Below, piece after piece: positions 36,612 through 48,595 of a stretch of DNA of 64,000 nucleotides. Every line of letters begins with the position of its first letter. The first letter of the stretch is position 1. Source of the DNA: Dipteris shenzhenensis (Eukaryota > Polypodiophyta > Polypodiopsida > Gleicheniales); the NCBI GenBank assembly GCA_047967505.1, contig CM106540.1; one strand, given 5' to 3'. The notes beneath the pieces were generated by a model. That model saw only the letters and a program-made list of their open reading frames with translations, made no database searches and had not been told where the DNA came from. The position numbers and the translations under genes are program-made.

Positions 36612-38335
36612 ATGTCTTCATCTTCAACAAGTAGCTCTAGTGAGGATGAATCCCTTCATATCCACCATCGAGAAATGTGGTTGGAACAAAAAATCAAATG
36701 TATGTGTGATTGATGTCGAGGAAACATGTATCGTGCACATAGAATTACACTCAATCACATCTCAAAGTACAAAGCATGGGATGCGATCGTATCCCGGGTA
36801 AGTGTTAAAGCATTGAGGTTGATTGAGATGCCTATGGGTTTTCATATGTTTGATATATGATCCTTTCTTAATTTGATATAGAATCCGCATATCTTGCCCT
36901 ATGCTCGTTGTGAGGAGGCGAAGCATCGGCGATATGAGGTGGGATCCTTCAGAAGGGACAATTCTGGATGCATGGAGTGATGGTGATAGTAGCCCTCCAC
37001 CATTACCTCATGAGGCCATGGAGGAGGAGGTGGATTTATTTGTCCATCAGTCCTCAGGTAGGGATAATAGCATGGAGGATGATTTTTTACTACAGCATTG
37101 CCACCGCTGTTTGAGGTCTCTGTTCTACATGCCTCCCTTGAGTTACTAAACTTGCAGACCATCTATGGATGGAGCAATGCAAGTTTGAATGCAGTACTCA
37201 AGTAATCCTTAAAGTCTATTTTGCAAACATGGTGAATTATGCTAGTGGGTCAATTACTAGAATACTTTTTCTCATTTATGGTCTTCACGTGCAGGCTATT
37301 GTGTAAAATTCTTCCAATGAAGAATAAATTACCGACCTCAAGAGATATGGCAAAGCAACATGTGACTTCTCTTGGAGGATTGGATTACAAGCACATCCAT
37401 GCATGCATTAATGATTGTGTTATGTTTTGTGGACCAGATAAGGAGGCAAGAGAGGGTCCTACTTGTGGAGAGGCAAGATATAGAGCAGATCTCAAAACTT
37501 TGGATGTGCCTCGTAAGGTTCTGTGACATTTTTCGATAATCCCTCGCATCCAACATATGTTCAAGTTCAAATACATTGCAAAGCTCATGTCATGGCATTC
37601 CTCCCATCGATCAACCGATGGCAAGTGGACTCACTCCCGTAGACACTCGTGCATGGAAGCATATTGAAGACACATGGCCAAGCTTAAAGGAAGAACTTAG
37701 GAACTTGAGACTTGGATTGGGTATGGATGGTGTGAACCCATTTGGTCTCAAAAGCACCTCTTACAGTGTATGGCCCGTGATATTGGTGAATTATAATCTT
37801 CCACCCTCTATGGCGATTAAGAAAGGACATGTTATACTAATGTTTATCTAGAGCCTTTGATTGATGAGCTAGAGGTATGAGCTGGAGGTACTTTGGAGAG
37901 GTATGAGGTGCATGACGATGTGAGCAGGCCTCCCTCATCATGAGACTTCAACTACAAAGCAATCTTGATGTGGATGATGCAAGACTTCCCAAGCTATGGC
38001 GAGTGTTCAGGTAAGCATTGAACTTTTAATTATGAGTATGAAATTGATGTGGCACCCTAAACCCACCTTGCTTACACAATTGTGTCTATTGTTTAGGTCT
38101 CACTACATTGGGTTACCATGCATGTCCTACTTGTGGTCCTTCGCTAGTTGCTTCATGGGTAGACATGTTGAATAAGGTCATCTATGAGAATCACCATTGA
38201 TATCTCCCACCTGATCATCCTAGATTTGTCACCCCTTGGAATGAAGTCCCTCCATAGTCACTCATTGCAGGAGATTGGATGAGAATTTGGGATGGTTCCA
38301 CAACTACTCCACCACTTAGCATGAGCCAGTAAGGG
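36612..38335 (+). pseudogene. CACTA transposase (Transposase_21-like) remnant
   Basis: An ATG at 36612 opens a Ser-rich acidic start (EDESLHIHHREMW). A second open part is 36927-37148. The recognisable core is 37380-38110: YKHIHACINDCVMFCG, CGEARY, VLRHFSIIPRIQHMF, AKLMSWHSSHRSTDGKWTH, LGLGMDGVNPFGLKS, SVWPVILVNYNLPPSMA, YLEPLIDELE and MWMMQDFPSYGECSG. After an interruption, HACPTCGPS and HRYLPPDHPRF-like pieces follow, to about 38335. These match the En/Spm tnp2 pattern (KIHACPNDC.., GFNPFG.., YNLPP.., DFPAYG.LSG). Several frame shifts and stops show it is dead. Introns are possible at the breaks. Confidence 0.85.
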
Positions 38336-38539
38336 TTTGTAACTATTGTGTGCTATATTGAATGGAGATAAAGATTGCATGCTAACACCATCTTTTATTT
38401 AAATACTCCATCTTTTATTGGCTACCATATTGGTCCCACCTCAAGATCAATCACCTGGTTGATCCCATGCATATCTTCAATAATGTGCTATCTACCATTT
38501 GGGAACATTTGAATGGGACATGAGATTCTTCCATTGTCC

Positions 38540-39090
38540 CATCCTCCCTTCTCTTTCCTTTCTCCTTTCCCTTGCATGCATGTTTAAGTCAAATTTTCAA
38601 TCCTTAAGCATTCGTGAGGAAATAAGGGATTGCATGAATGATATAAATAATTGATTGCATGAGGGAAATTGGAATGCAACATGAGGGTGGGATATAGAAA
38701 GAGGACATGCATGATGGAAATCCCCTTCCCCTTCCCTCTCCTCTTCCCATCGCCCTTCTCCTTAATCCATTCCCCCCTCTCCTTCTGTTCTCCCTCTTCC
38801 TCCTATCCTCCCATCCTCCCTTCTCTTTCCTTTCTCTTTTCCCTTGCCTGCATGTTTAAGTCAAATTTTCAATGCCTTAACCATTCATGAGGAAATAAGG
38901 GATTGCATGAATGATGGAAATAAGTGATTGCATGAGGGAAATTGGATTGCAACATGAGGATGGGATAAAGAAAGAGGGCATGCATGATGGAAATCACATG
39001 ATTGCATGCATGATGGAAAGAGGGCATGCATGATGGAAATCATGGAATTGCATGCATGATGGAAAGAGGGCATGCATGATGGAGATCTTC
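38540..39090. repeat. Direct repeat (~270-bp period) and GGCATGCATGATGGAAA units
   Basis: A block of polypyrimidine plus catgtttaagtcaaattttc text at 38540-38712 recurs at 38812-38990. It then degenerates into short gcatgcatgatgg units to about 39085. It may be the intergenic part of the CACTA element. Confidence 0.75.
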
Positions 39091-39643
39091 TTCTCTTCTT
39101 TTTTGTAGTTCATCATGTGGCCAGGAAGCTCTTCAAGAGCCTCGCCTGATCTTTAGGATGCCGTATTATAGCAGGTATATAACAATTTGGAGCACCCTCC
39201 CACTCCTCAAGAGTTACACATACATGACGGGTACTCAAAACACCCCCCAGGAGTCGGCAGTACAGACTCCAAACCACCCCAACCCCACACGAGTTGAGAT
39301 TACTCCTATGGAGTCAAGACAGCCAGTAGGCAACAGAGCTACTAGCCTTCTCCCCGATCATCAGGAGTCCCTTCTCCCCTATGGTCTGGAGCTCTTCTCC
39401 CCGATCATCAACACTCTCTTCTCCCTTGCAGCGGTCTGGAGTCACTTCTCCCATGTGGTCAGGAGGCTCTTCTGCCTCGTAGAGCCACCAATGTTCTTCT
39501 ATGTGATCAAGAGTCCCTTCTCCAGAGATGAGTGCCAGTGTACTAGCTCATCATGATAGGGCAGCATGCGTACTAGCAGGGCTCTGGGGGATGCATGGCA
39601 TCATGCTTTGGGGGGGATAATGGTGGGGGCGAGGAGGATGTAG
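39091..39643. other. Non-coding, GGAGTC..TTCTCC short repeats
   Basis: 39150-39550 contains repeated ggagtcacttctccc-like segments. No convincing gene. Confidence 0.4.
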
Positions 39644-40538
39644 ATGATGCAAATGTGCCAGAGGGTGATGGTACAATCTTCTATGACCACTCAGAGAGGA
39701 GGCATCTTGATGGATGCACGGGAGAAGGATATCATGGCCTTCATGTGCTTTGTAGTTGCTAATAACTACAGAGATTGTTTTATTCCATACAAAGAGCATC
39801 CAAAAAGTTTGGGTGATGAGACCATCAATGTTGTATGCTCTAGCTATCCCAATCCCCCCAATATTGAGTTCACAGAGGAATGGGCAAAGTCAAATATTGT
39901 TGTTATACTTGCCAATAAAAGAGCTTTGCTTAAGAGGCATGCACTAGTTGAGATTTTCAGGAGAGAGAAAGGTCAACCACCAAGGGGCTAGCCCTACACC
40001 GCTCATAAGTGTGAGTGGAAGAAAGAAATGAAGGAAGCGAAGGTGGACCCCAGTCTGCAGCATGTGGAGGCACGAAGGATCCAAATGGAGCAATATGAAA
40101 ATGCACATTTTGGAGCAGGGGGTGTTCAATCATGGGAGGCCCAATTTTTAAGTATCGATCTTAAAATATATTGTGTCTATGTGGTTTATTAGAGGTTGTT
40201 TCTTTGTACTAACCCCTCCGCAAATTGTGTCATCTTGTAGCTTGATATCGTGGGTAGGTACACTAATCCTGTCGAGATAGCCTCCCATCCTGGACATTGT
40301 AGAGGACAAACATGGAGACACTTCTATGATGAAGGGTTGATTACTGAGGAGCAGTATATCCGGGCTATTGGAGCACCCCCCCAGGTATTTAAAAGTAATT
40401 AAATAATGTCAATATTGTAGATAAAGATTTGATTTTTCATACATTGATACATGTTGTCCCTCCTGAGTCCCTCATTTACAGGTCCCTAGGGATATTCAGG
40501 AGGAAGAAGGAAATGAAGAAGGGATGCGGATGGCTTAG
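39644..40538 (+). pseudogene. Second ORF of the CACTA candidate (hypothetical, TNP1-like by position)
   Basis: The open frame 39644-39991 encodes MAFMCFVVANNYRDCFIPYKE..EFTEEWAKSNIVVILANKRALLKRH..IFRREKGQPPRG. After a TAG at 39989, CEWKKEMKEAKVDPSLQHVEARRIQMEQYENAHFG continues to about 40147. After a putative intron the frame gives YTNPVEIASHPGHCRGQTWRHFYDEGLITEEQYIRAIG. A GT..AG intron (40385-40481) follows, then an acidic end to TAG 40536-40538. I do not recognise a domain. Its position downstream of a tnp2-like gene suggests the DNA-binding partner of CACTA transposases. Confidence 0.45.
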
Positions 40539-41898
40539 ATTAGTCATAGAATTAGTGCTAGCTACTCTTTTTTGTACTTAAAGCTCTTGGCTTGGCATCG
40601 TGCCTCTCTTCTATATATAACTCCTCTTATTTTTTGTACTTGAAGCCACAAGTGGCTTGGCTTCATGCTACATCTAGTCCCACAGTACAAGCACCCGAAG
40701 GATGCCCACAAAGGAATAACTTGTCCCACAACAACTTCCCATGACATGAGTGCAAGCTTCATCAATTATTAAGAAATGGGATATTTTTTGGGCTATGAAT
40801 CAGTATGTACTTTTATTTTTTTGGCATTCAATGTCCTTGTGCAATGTTCTATCAATGAATGCTTTGTGAACTAAACATTTTGGAGTTGTAATGTTTTATT
40901 CGGAATTGTAATCATCGGCTATAGATGTGCATGGAATCGTGCTAATTAAAATGCGGTTGGTTGTAAGAATTGAACTGCGCACTATGGAAATGGGATTCCT
41001 ACAACCACACAACATACACAGCATTCTGTACAACCACACAAAATTTTGCTTTAAAACAAATAGTAATCTGTAGAGCATCCATAAGCGCGTTTGTTAGCAC
41101 GTCTTTCTATTTTTTTAAAATTTCTACAGAGCATCTAATAGCATGTCTATAGGTGCATCTATAGGTGTGTTTGTCTATTATATAGATGTTCCTATAGATG
41201 CGGGTCTGTAGACGTGTTAATACACACGCTCATAAGTATTTTTTAAAGTTAAGAAAACACTTTTGTGTGCACATCTATGGATGCATTGTGTTGTTGTGCT
41301 TGAGCCACAAAATGTCATCGTATTTAAAAAAAATAAAAATCTTGCAGACATTTCTTGGACTTGTGGACTTTCTCATGGTGCTCATAATACGAGCGTAATA
41401 CCTGATTTTGTATCGACCTGCTTCCATGTTAGTAGTTAAATGTTTTAAGTAGCCCAATGGTTGAAATCTAATGATTAACGATAACTAGTCGAAAGGGCAT
41501 TGTTTTAGTATAGCACTGTGCAACAAATTTTAGGATAGCATGGCAATAGTGTAGGAATAGCATGGTAGTAATGCAAGATAAGTTATCGCAACGCGGTGCT
41601 TGGTTGCACTAGTTAACAACCACCAGTGTAGTGGTTTGATTTTATTCTTAAAAGATGAATGGACTTGTAGGATGTGTGGATTTGTTATGGGAAACCAACG
41701 GTGGTTGTTGGGATATACTAAAAACAAGCATGGGATTTATTGTTTGATATTTACAAAAATAATTTAATAAAATCAGCACGGTGGTTGTTTGGGATATACT
41801 AAAAAGAAGCATAGTCTCAAATACAAATTCCATTTTCTAGCACAAGTGGACATATTGTTTCCATGCAATGAGACTACATACATTTTCTGAGTACTATC
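40539..41898. other. No gene seen
   Basis: Two copies of a cttggcttcatgct-type segment occur near 40560-40680. ATAGATGC motifs lie at 41070-41290. The rest is AT-rich and unassigned. A ggttgtt/gggatatactaaaaa repeat occurs at 41700-41820. Confidence 0.4.
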
Positions 41899-43311
41899 TC
41901 AGTCGTCCTTGTCCACCACTCCAAGACACCCCAAGATGTGCTCATGCGTGTCTAACTTGAATTTAAAGACACTCTTGCCCTTCTTTTGTTGTGGCACAGG
42001 TTGCACCTGGAACTTAATAGCTCTTACTAGATGAGAGTACACACATGTTTGTGGACTCTTATGTAGTAGTTCATAATTGCGGCCTCTCTTGGATGTTTTT
42101 TGGTACCAAAAAGCTGTGACTACTACAACCCAATTCTCATAGGTTGTTCTCCAATTATCCTTAAATGTTTCCTCAACCTTGTGCTTAGGATTTGTGTAGT
42201 GCAATAGAAAGTATGGGTCATCTTCCTCATTCTCCCTAGATGCTATGACAACTACAAAGTTATCCCCCTCTTCCAGATAGCCAGTGAGGTCATCGAAACT
42301 CTCTCCAAAGTGTGGTGAGTCATTTGTCTCTCCATTTTTTGTCACTCCATCTAAACTTAGAGGGAAAACTTGAACTCGCTCCCATGTCTTCACAGTTGCA
42401 ATGTTCTCACAATCGTCATGATCCCCTATGATGTACACACTGCAGAAACAAGAAAGTTTTCTTGTTTTAATCAGTTGGTTGTTTGAAAAGCCCCATATGC
42501 TATGCAGACAACGAATCCCTTTAATTTTCTTGGAATCGTGCCGAATTCTCCTTTGCACTTCATTTTCTTTTACTTCATGGAACACTCTACGTACTATGGG
42601 ATTCTTAAGGCTTTGTTTACTATATGTTGAATGCATGCCTATGGAGAGGTTGGCTGTAAGCCATGTTACAGCATTATGGGCAGACAACGAATCCCTTTAA
42701 TTTTCTTGCAATCGTGCGGAATTGTCCTTTGCACTTCATTTTCTTTTACTTCATGGAACACTCTATGTACTATGGTATTCTTAAGGCTTTGTTTACTATA
42801 TGTTGAATGCATGCCTGTGGAGAGGTTGGCTATAAGCCATGTTACAACATTATGGGCATCAGTTTTTCTTGAGGGCATGCTAATTGGTGTCTAAACGAAG
42901 CTTCTTAGTAAGATCACCACATCCATCATGTTCACCCTTTCCATAGCTAGACCCAAAGAAATTCCACATCATGTCTAGATAGGTTAGGGATTTGAACCTT
43001 GAGACAAAGTAGAATCCACGGGTTGATTTAAATTGAGAGGCAGCACCATTTGACCACACCCAATGTTGTTTTGTATTTTTTGCATGGGGATTTTCATTTT
43101 TCAGCCATTCCCAATGCAGTAGAAAAGCATGATGCACAAACAAGGTGTGATGTTCCCTATCATCTAAAATGTTGAAATGGTACATGTGTTGCATTGACCT
43201 AGACTCTTGTGAGTCAACAGGGAAGTAGCAAGCTAAGGGTGTCCACTTTTTGTTCACTCCCCAATCCTTAGGAGGTGGAAAAACAAGCCTTTTTAGCACA
43301 CAAAAATGCAA
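41899..43311 (-). pseudogene. Diverged third copy (C) of the transposase-like family, C-terminal half
   Basis: Reading from 43311: HMYHFNILDDREHHTLFVHHAF, HWVWSNGAASQFKSTRGFYFVSR, WNFFGSSYGKGEHDGCGDLTKKL. Then, after stops, come AHNAVTWL..., KLSCFCSVYIIGDHDDCENI, YLEEGDNFVVVIASRENEEDDPYFLL, and an end ..DKDD at 41899. Each block aligns with the copies at 21859-24732 and 45296-48206, but at low identity, so this is a separate subfamily. SDG is SNG and GHGK is SYGK, both hallmark changes. The N-terminal half is absent. A 176-bp tandem duplication (42504-42855) shifts the frame. Confidence 0.75.
42504..42855. repeat. 176-bp tandem duplication in copy C
   Basis: Two near-identical units, 42504-42679 and 42680-42855, start with gcagacaacgaatccc. 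Their length is not a multiple of three. Confidence 0.92.
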
Positions 43312-44565
43312 ATCTCACCTACTTCCCTATGGATCTAGTCTTTGAAATCCTCAAAAACAACATCACACATGGTATAGTCTGATTGAAAATTTGATGCACA
43401 CACAAAAAATTTCTTTGTGTCACACGGCATGGTTCCAGGGCGGTCACACCTTTGTCACGAACAGAGAGTGTCATATTAAATTCTAAATTTCTCACTCATT
43501 TTAGATTAAATGTTATTGAAACTTTGTAGTGGTGTCTTTACATTATGTAGAGCTTAACTTGATTTATTGGTAATTATTTGAATGATTTATCTAATTATAA
43601 ATAATTATTTATAATAAATAAAGTCATAAAATACATGCATTTTAGTAGCACACCACATTTTTTTAGTATTTTGAATAATTAAGCAAATCCAATTCGGTGG
43701 AAGGTTAGTAGGCACATAAGGTCAATCATCAAATCCCAAATCCAACGGTTAGATTTAGGAAGATTGAAGTTTAATTTTTACTTTTACTCCTTAGAGGATA
43801 AATAAAGAATATTAAAAATAAATCTAGTAATTCTCAAACATGACCAAACATTTCAAAAATGTCAATATTTTAGTCCTCTGCATGGTGAATAAGAGGAAAA
43901 AATTTTGGTTAAAATTGAGTAAGGGAAACATACAATATGGCCTCCAAGAGTGAAATCTCCCTTTTGTGGGAGAAAAAGGGCCACCCAAGCCTAATACCAA
44001 GATAAGGTAGGCTTGGTATTAGGCTTGGTGAGGTAGGCTATGAGCATCACCGACCCTAGTGGCAAGCCTTTGGAGTGTGCATGCTGCCCATGTGGAAGGC
44101 TGAGTCATCTATTTTTGCCTTGCAACCATGCCACGTTGTTAGACCGCATGGTGCCATGTCATCAAGGAGATGTGACATCACTCCTTGCCATGTCACTTTA
44201 GATTGCCACACGTGCTACCAAATCAGCCACATGTGCCACCTCATCATTCCACATCATAGGAACTCTTGGAGCCATGTCATCACAACTTGCCACCTTGGCA
44301 TACCTCGTCAACATTGCCACATCACCAATCCCTCCACCTCAATTTGCCATGTCAATCTACCACCTCATGAATGCCAACTCATCATGCCATATCACATTTC
44401 CACATCATGGAAGAGACTCATATATTCCACACCATATTGCCACATCATCACCATGCATGGTGCCACACAAGCCACATGTATACACATAATGATGATGGCA
44501 AGCCACATCATCAACATGCATGGTAAGTTATACATGCATGTGATTTGAGTGCATGAGGCATAGAA
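43312..44565. other. No gene; AT-rich, then GCCACATCATC-type repeats
   Basis: 43320-44040 is AT-rich without signals. 44080-44530 consists of irregular ccacatcat / gccatgtcatca units, which also produce a spurious His/Cys-rich ORF. Confidence 0.5.
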
Positions 44566-44860
44566 ACCACGATCGAGTTTTATGACCACAATGTGCGTGA
44601 GGCATAGAATACCACTATCGAGGTTTATGACCACGATGTGTGTGAGGCATAGAATACCTCGATCGAGGTTTATGACCACAATGTGCATGAGAATAGAATA
44701 CCTTGATCGAGCTTTATGACCACGGTGTGCTTGAGGCATAGAATACCTCGATCGAGGTTTATGGCCACGATCGAGGTATTTGGAGGTATTTGGAAATGGC
44801 AAAATAATCAAATGACAAATCAAATTGTCATGGTTTATGACCACGATCGAGGTATTTGGA
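44566..44860. repeat. Palindrome array P1, left end of copy B
   Basis: About seven sites of the CCTCGATCGAGGT/CCACGATCGAGGT type lie in a ~43-bp unit with tttatgaccac, gtgaggcatagaat and tatttggaa blocks. Confidence 0.87.
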
Positions 44861-45148
44861 AGTGGCAAAATAATCAAATTATCATGGTTTATCACATAGG
44901 TTATTCTCAAATTGCATTAACGAAAATATTAATCAAGATAGGCACATATGTTATGTGAATATTAAACTGAAATAAAATCAAACGATGATGCAAATATTCA
45001 AAATTAACATTGGATTCCATGTATATATAATATGATTAAAATCAACTTATTTGAGTAGACCACAAGTATTAGTTTCAAAACAAAATCAAACGTAATTTTA
45101 GTAGCCAATTATTTTCAATCTTAGCACCTTCTCCACCAATAATAATCA

Positions 45149-45190
45149 AGAGCAATCTAGTGGATGAGTAAGAGCAATCTAGTGGATGAG
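45149..45190. repeat. 20-bp tandem duplication in the promoter of copy B
   Basis: agcaatctagtggatgagt occurs twice in direct succession upstream of the TATA box. Copy A has it once. Confidence 0.8.
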
Positions 45191-45197
45191 TTGAAGC

Positions 45198-45207
45198 TCT
45201 CTATAAG
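45198..45207 (+). promoter_or_regulatory. TATA box of the transposase-like gene, copy B
   Basis: TCTCTATAAG lies about 90 bp before the ATG (45296) and is conserved in copy A. Confidence 0.6.
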
Positions 45208-45295
45208 ACACCACATTTTGGTTCATTTCACCCATTCTTAGCCATTCTTGCCTCCCCACCACTTTGTCACACCTTCCATTCTACTTTCATTGAGA

Positions 45296-48206
45296 ATGGG
45301 TTCTTAAAGCCATAGAGCTAGTAGACGTGAAAGATGTAGGAACCCCCCCCAAATCTCATTGATGAGGAGCGCAAGCAGAAGGCTCGTGAGTGCAAGAGAG
45401 CCTCTAGAGCTAGAGCTCGTGCTGCCACCACCGATCCACCTCCACCTCTACATCCCACCTCCACCTCCACCTCCACCTCCACCCCCACCCCCACCTCCAT
45501 TGTCCCCCCCTCCACATCCTCATCTGCTCCCCTAGCTCCAGCCTCCGCCCTTCCCCTAGCCACCTACATTTTTCCCTCCACCTCTACCTCTTCCCACTCC
45601 ACCCTCCCCCCTCCCCCTCCCCCTCCCCCTCCCCCCCTTCCCCTTGGCGCCTCCCTTCCCCCCTCCACCCTACCATCTCCCATTGATCCCCTTGCCCCAC
45701 CTTGCAGCAGTAGAGTTGCTTCACGAGGTGACTTGCCGAAGTCCACTATCCATTGTTGTACTAGCAAGATTGTGCAATCTTCTTTTAGTGACCTCACGCC
45801 AGCTTTGCAGTATGCTCTTCTCATGTTCCTGATTGATCACCCTGACTTGGTAGAGTGTAGGAGGCTTACTGATCTTGGTGCACGTAGAGATAGGGTTATA
45901 TGTAGCGAGGTCCTTAGCAGTGTTCGACGTTCCTATGCTTCTATTAAGCACAGGGACTCCACTGATGCCTTGGCAGCACGTCGTGCTATTGTGGCTACCA
46001 TTAGTAGACCTCATATGATAGGCCATGTGTGTACCACTTCATGTCTTCTTCAGATTGCACCGCACACATTGCGAGCAGGCATGATTAGGAGGTAGAGTCT
46101 AGAAGATAGTAAGACTGATGCTCTTTGGGATTCGAGTGGTCGTGCACCTCGCGGCAATCAATTGTTGGATGATTCCAATAGGTCCTTCATACAACAGTTT
46201 TGGGAGGACCATTGCAGAGCATCCTCGGTGTTCAAGAAGGCATTGCAGAAGAGGGTGTCACGCGGTGTGTACATTGAGCATGGTGCATGTTTTTTGGAGT
46301 GTACCCAGGCTGAGTTGTACACTCAATTTGTAGAGGCACACCCAAAGTTCAGGATTGTTGGGCAGAGGTCATTTGAGCGATGCAGGCCATGGTTTGTGTG
46401 ATGCTCTCAGGAGCTTTACACATGCTATTGTCACTACCATGTGGATTTTGGATTGATGTATGATGTATTCCGTTCCCTTGATGGTCATAGGGGAGTGGTT
46501 CCTACTAGCCCTCGCGACTTCATTCATTCCATATTGTGTACACGAGATGGTGATGCTTTATTCCACTCCCTTGATTATGTGGAAGGTAGGTGTACTTTGT
46601 GTGGTGACTTTGCTAGAGTGCCACAAGTTGCACTAGATACTTGTGACATGCAGATGGTTCGTTGGCAGCAGTATGAGTACAGTACCCTAACATTAGATGG
46701 TGGTGCACAGTCGAGGAGGTTGCAGATTATGGGGAAGGAGACACCACGTGTTGTATTCATTGACAGTTTTCGAGGGAAGCTATACCACTACATATGCCTC
46801 TCGCACATTGCGAAGTGGGAGGATCATCAGTTCCGTGCATGTTTGAGGACATTTCCTATAGGGGTGGTTGTCTCAGTGGTGGACTTTGCATGAGATCGAA
46901 TCGGAGTATTATTTCTCCGAACAGGTGATGTGTGATTGAGTTATTGGTTTTTTAATGGCCTCATTATATTGAATTATTTCAATAGTCATATTTTTTTTCA
47001 ATGCCATATTGCAGGTTGCTATATTTGTGCACATTAGCTATCGTCATGCATAGGCTCATGTGGATGGCATTGATAGCACCATGGACTCATGCATCATTGT
47101 GCGAGAGTATCACTTCTACATTAGTGATGATCGATTGCATGATGCCCATTTTGTGCAGCATTGCTTCACTTTTCATGATAGTTTCTTGAGGGATCATGGT
47201 GTCACATGGCAGCGGTGCTGGATCTGGTCAGACGGCTATGGTGGTCAATTCAAATCTACTAGACAGTTTTATTGGTTCTGTAGATGGCACCATGAGACAA
47301 GCATTCCGATCACATGGAGCTACTTTGAGACAGGGCACGGTAAGCGAGAGCACAATGGTGCAGGTGCTTGTGTGAAGCATGCTTTGCATCAATACCAGTT
47401 GCATCGCAGTGCCGATCGCTTCAAGGATGCACATGATGTGGTGCAGCCAACACTTATCCACTAGTGCTATCTCCTTGTTTTAGTCATGTGACAATAGGGT
47501 GGTGAGCCGGTATTTTTGGTGCGTGGACATTGGGAGTCTTGATCAGTCTAGGCCTTTTGATTGTCATTCAATGTGTAGCACTCTTGATTTCCATTCCATC
47601 AGGAGCATAGGTGAGTCTCACCCTATGATCTTTTCTCGACGGTTTGCATGTTTTTGCTCCGCATGCATGCATGATGATTGGGGAGGGTGATCCATGATAC
47701 CATGGGCCGATCCATGGGCACAGAGAGTGCTTTCTCCCTTCCAGCCTTAGGAGGAGGTACATGATGATCAGGATGCAACATTCAGTTCCTCTAGAGATTA
47801 TGACCAGCTTACAGATATGTTGCGTATTGGTGATATCTCCGCAGTCATTGCTTTGGAGGGCAATGAGGAGGGTGTGGATTATTACTTGTTGCGATGCTCT
47901 ATGGTAAAGAGTGTGCTGAATGAGGATACAGTGGATGGGCATGGGATGCACTTCAATGCTCATAGCGTGATCATAGGTAACCACTATTTTCAGTAGATAT
48001 AGAGGCGTGGTCACTATATTGAGTTCGAGGAGTACATGGCGGATTAGGAGGCATACATGTATTCTCATCTTGTTGTTGCGATCAAGATTACTTTGAGTCA
48101 TGTTCGCACTCGCAAGGTGACATCCACTGCACGATGGTGCCTTGCAGTGGAGGATCACGTGAGCATACTTGCAACTATTGGCATGAGAGCTGATCCTGAG
48201 GAGTAG
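45296..48206 (+). pseudogene. Transposase-like gene, copy B (colinear)
   Basis: Exon 1 runs 45296-46924; the intron 46925-47014 (GT..GCAG); exon 2 from 47015 to TAG 48204-48206. Protein order: basic start, Pro/Thr/Ser tract (45430-45660), a region with CRRLTDLGARRDRV and PHMIGH, Cys/His pairs (CYCHYHVDFG, CTLCGDFARVP), then in exon 2 VAIFVHISYRH, EYHFYISDD, IWSDGYGGQFKS, GHGKREHNGAGAC, FACFCSAC, and a C-terminal GDISAVIALEGNEEG..YYLLR module. Asp residues in ISDD, SDG and the G-H-G-K...(D/N)-G site are candidate catalytic residues (inference). Damage: stop in codon 4, 8-C run, ~27-bp loss at the FA/EIESEYY junction, several stops, and Asn for Asp in the last motif. The family resembles transposase-like proteins in other plants and animals; mechanism unknown. 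Confidence 0.75.
46925..47014 (+). other. Intron of the transposase-like gene, copy B
   Basis: A GTGATG donor follows GAACAG, and a polypyrimidine tract and TTGCAG acceptor precede GTTGCTATA. Copy A keeps the acceptor side (23057 onward on minus). Length is 90 bp. Confidence 0.7.
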
Positions 48207-48509
48207 CACATTACATATCATAGTTTTGGGATCATCAGTTGATCAGATACATTTTTATTAGTTATCACTAGTTGATTACATATTTTTGTATTCGATATGT
48301 ATAGGCTCACTCTGTGACTATACCATTGTAATTTTCATGGACTCATATTTTGTATTTCACTATGATGGTTTTATACACGTTCATACACATCATTGTATTA
48401 GATTCTATTTTATACATGATGTCCATTGTCTTCTCAATGGGATTTGTTGTAATTGTGTTTTGTGCTTTATAACATTTTAATAATGTGACTAAGAAAATTT
48501 GTGCAGGTA

Positions 48510-48595
48510 CTAACCAAATATGCATGTGGACTTATCTGTTGGGGATGAAACTCTACATGGCTCTTAGGCTACCCTAGAGCTACATCTATAGGAGA
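48510..48595 (-). repeat. Single partial unit of the 187-bp satellite
   Basis: Reverse complement of part of the copy A satellite (gtagcctaagagcc, cccaacagataagtccac). It directly truncates the RING gene of copy B. Confidence 0.8.

Larger units (their letters stand above)
35975..41290 (+). mobile_element. Candidate decayed CACTA element
   Basis: Degenerate ATAGATGC motifs cluster at both edges (35975-36560 and 41070-41290). Inside are a Transposase_21-type remnant and a second ORF, the usual two-gene layout of CACTA transposons. I could not find CACTA/TAGTG termini or a 3-bp target duplication, so the limits are approximate. Confidence 0.5.

Noticed and set aside
44075-44548. 157-codon His/Cys-rich ORF
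   Set aside because: Direct translation of irregular CCACATCAT repeats; no domain.
44566-44860. CRISPR-like array
   Set aside because: Spacing is irregular, the interspersed blocks are themselves repeated, and the genome is eukaryotic; a palindromic binding-site array fits better.
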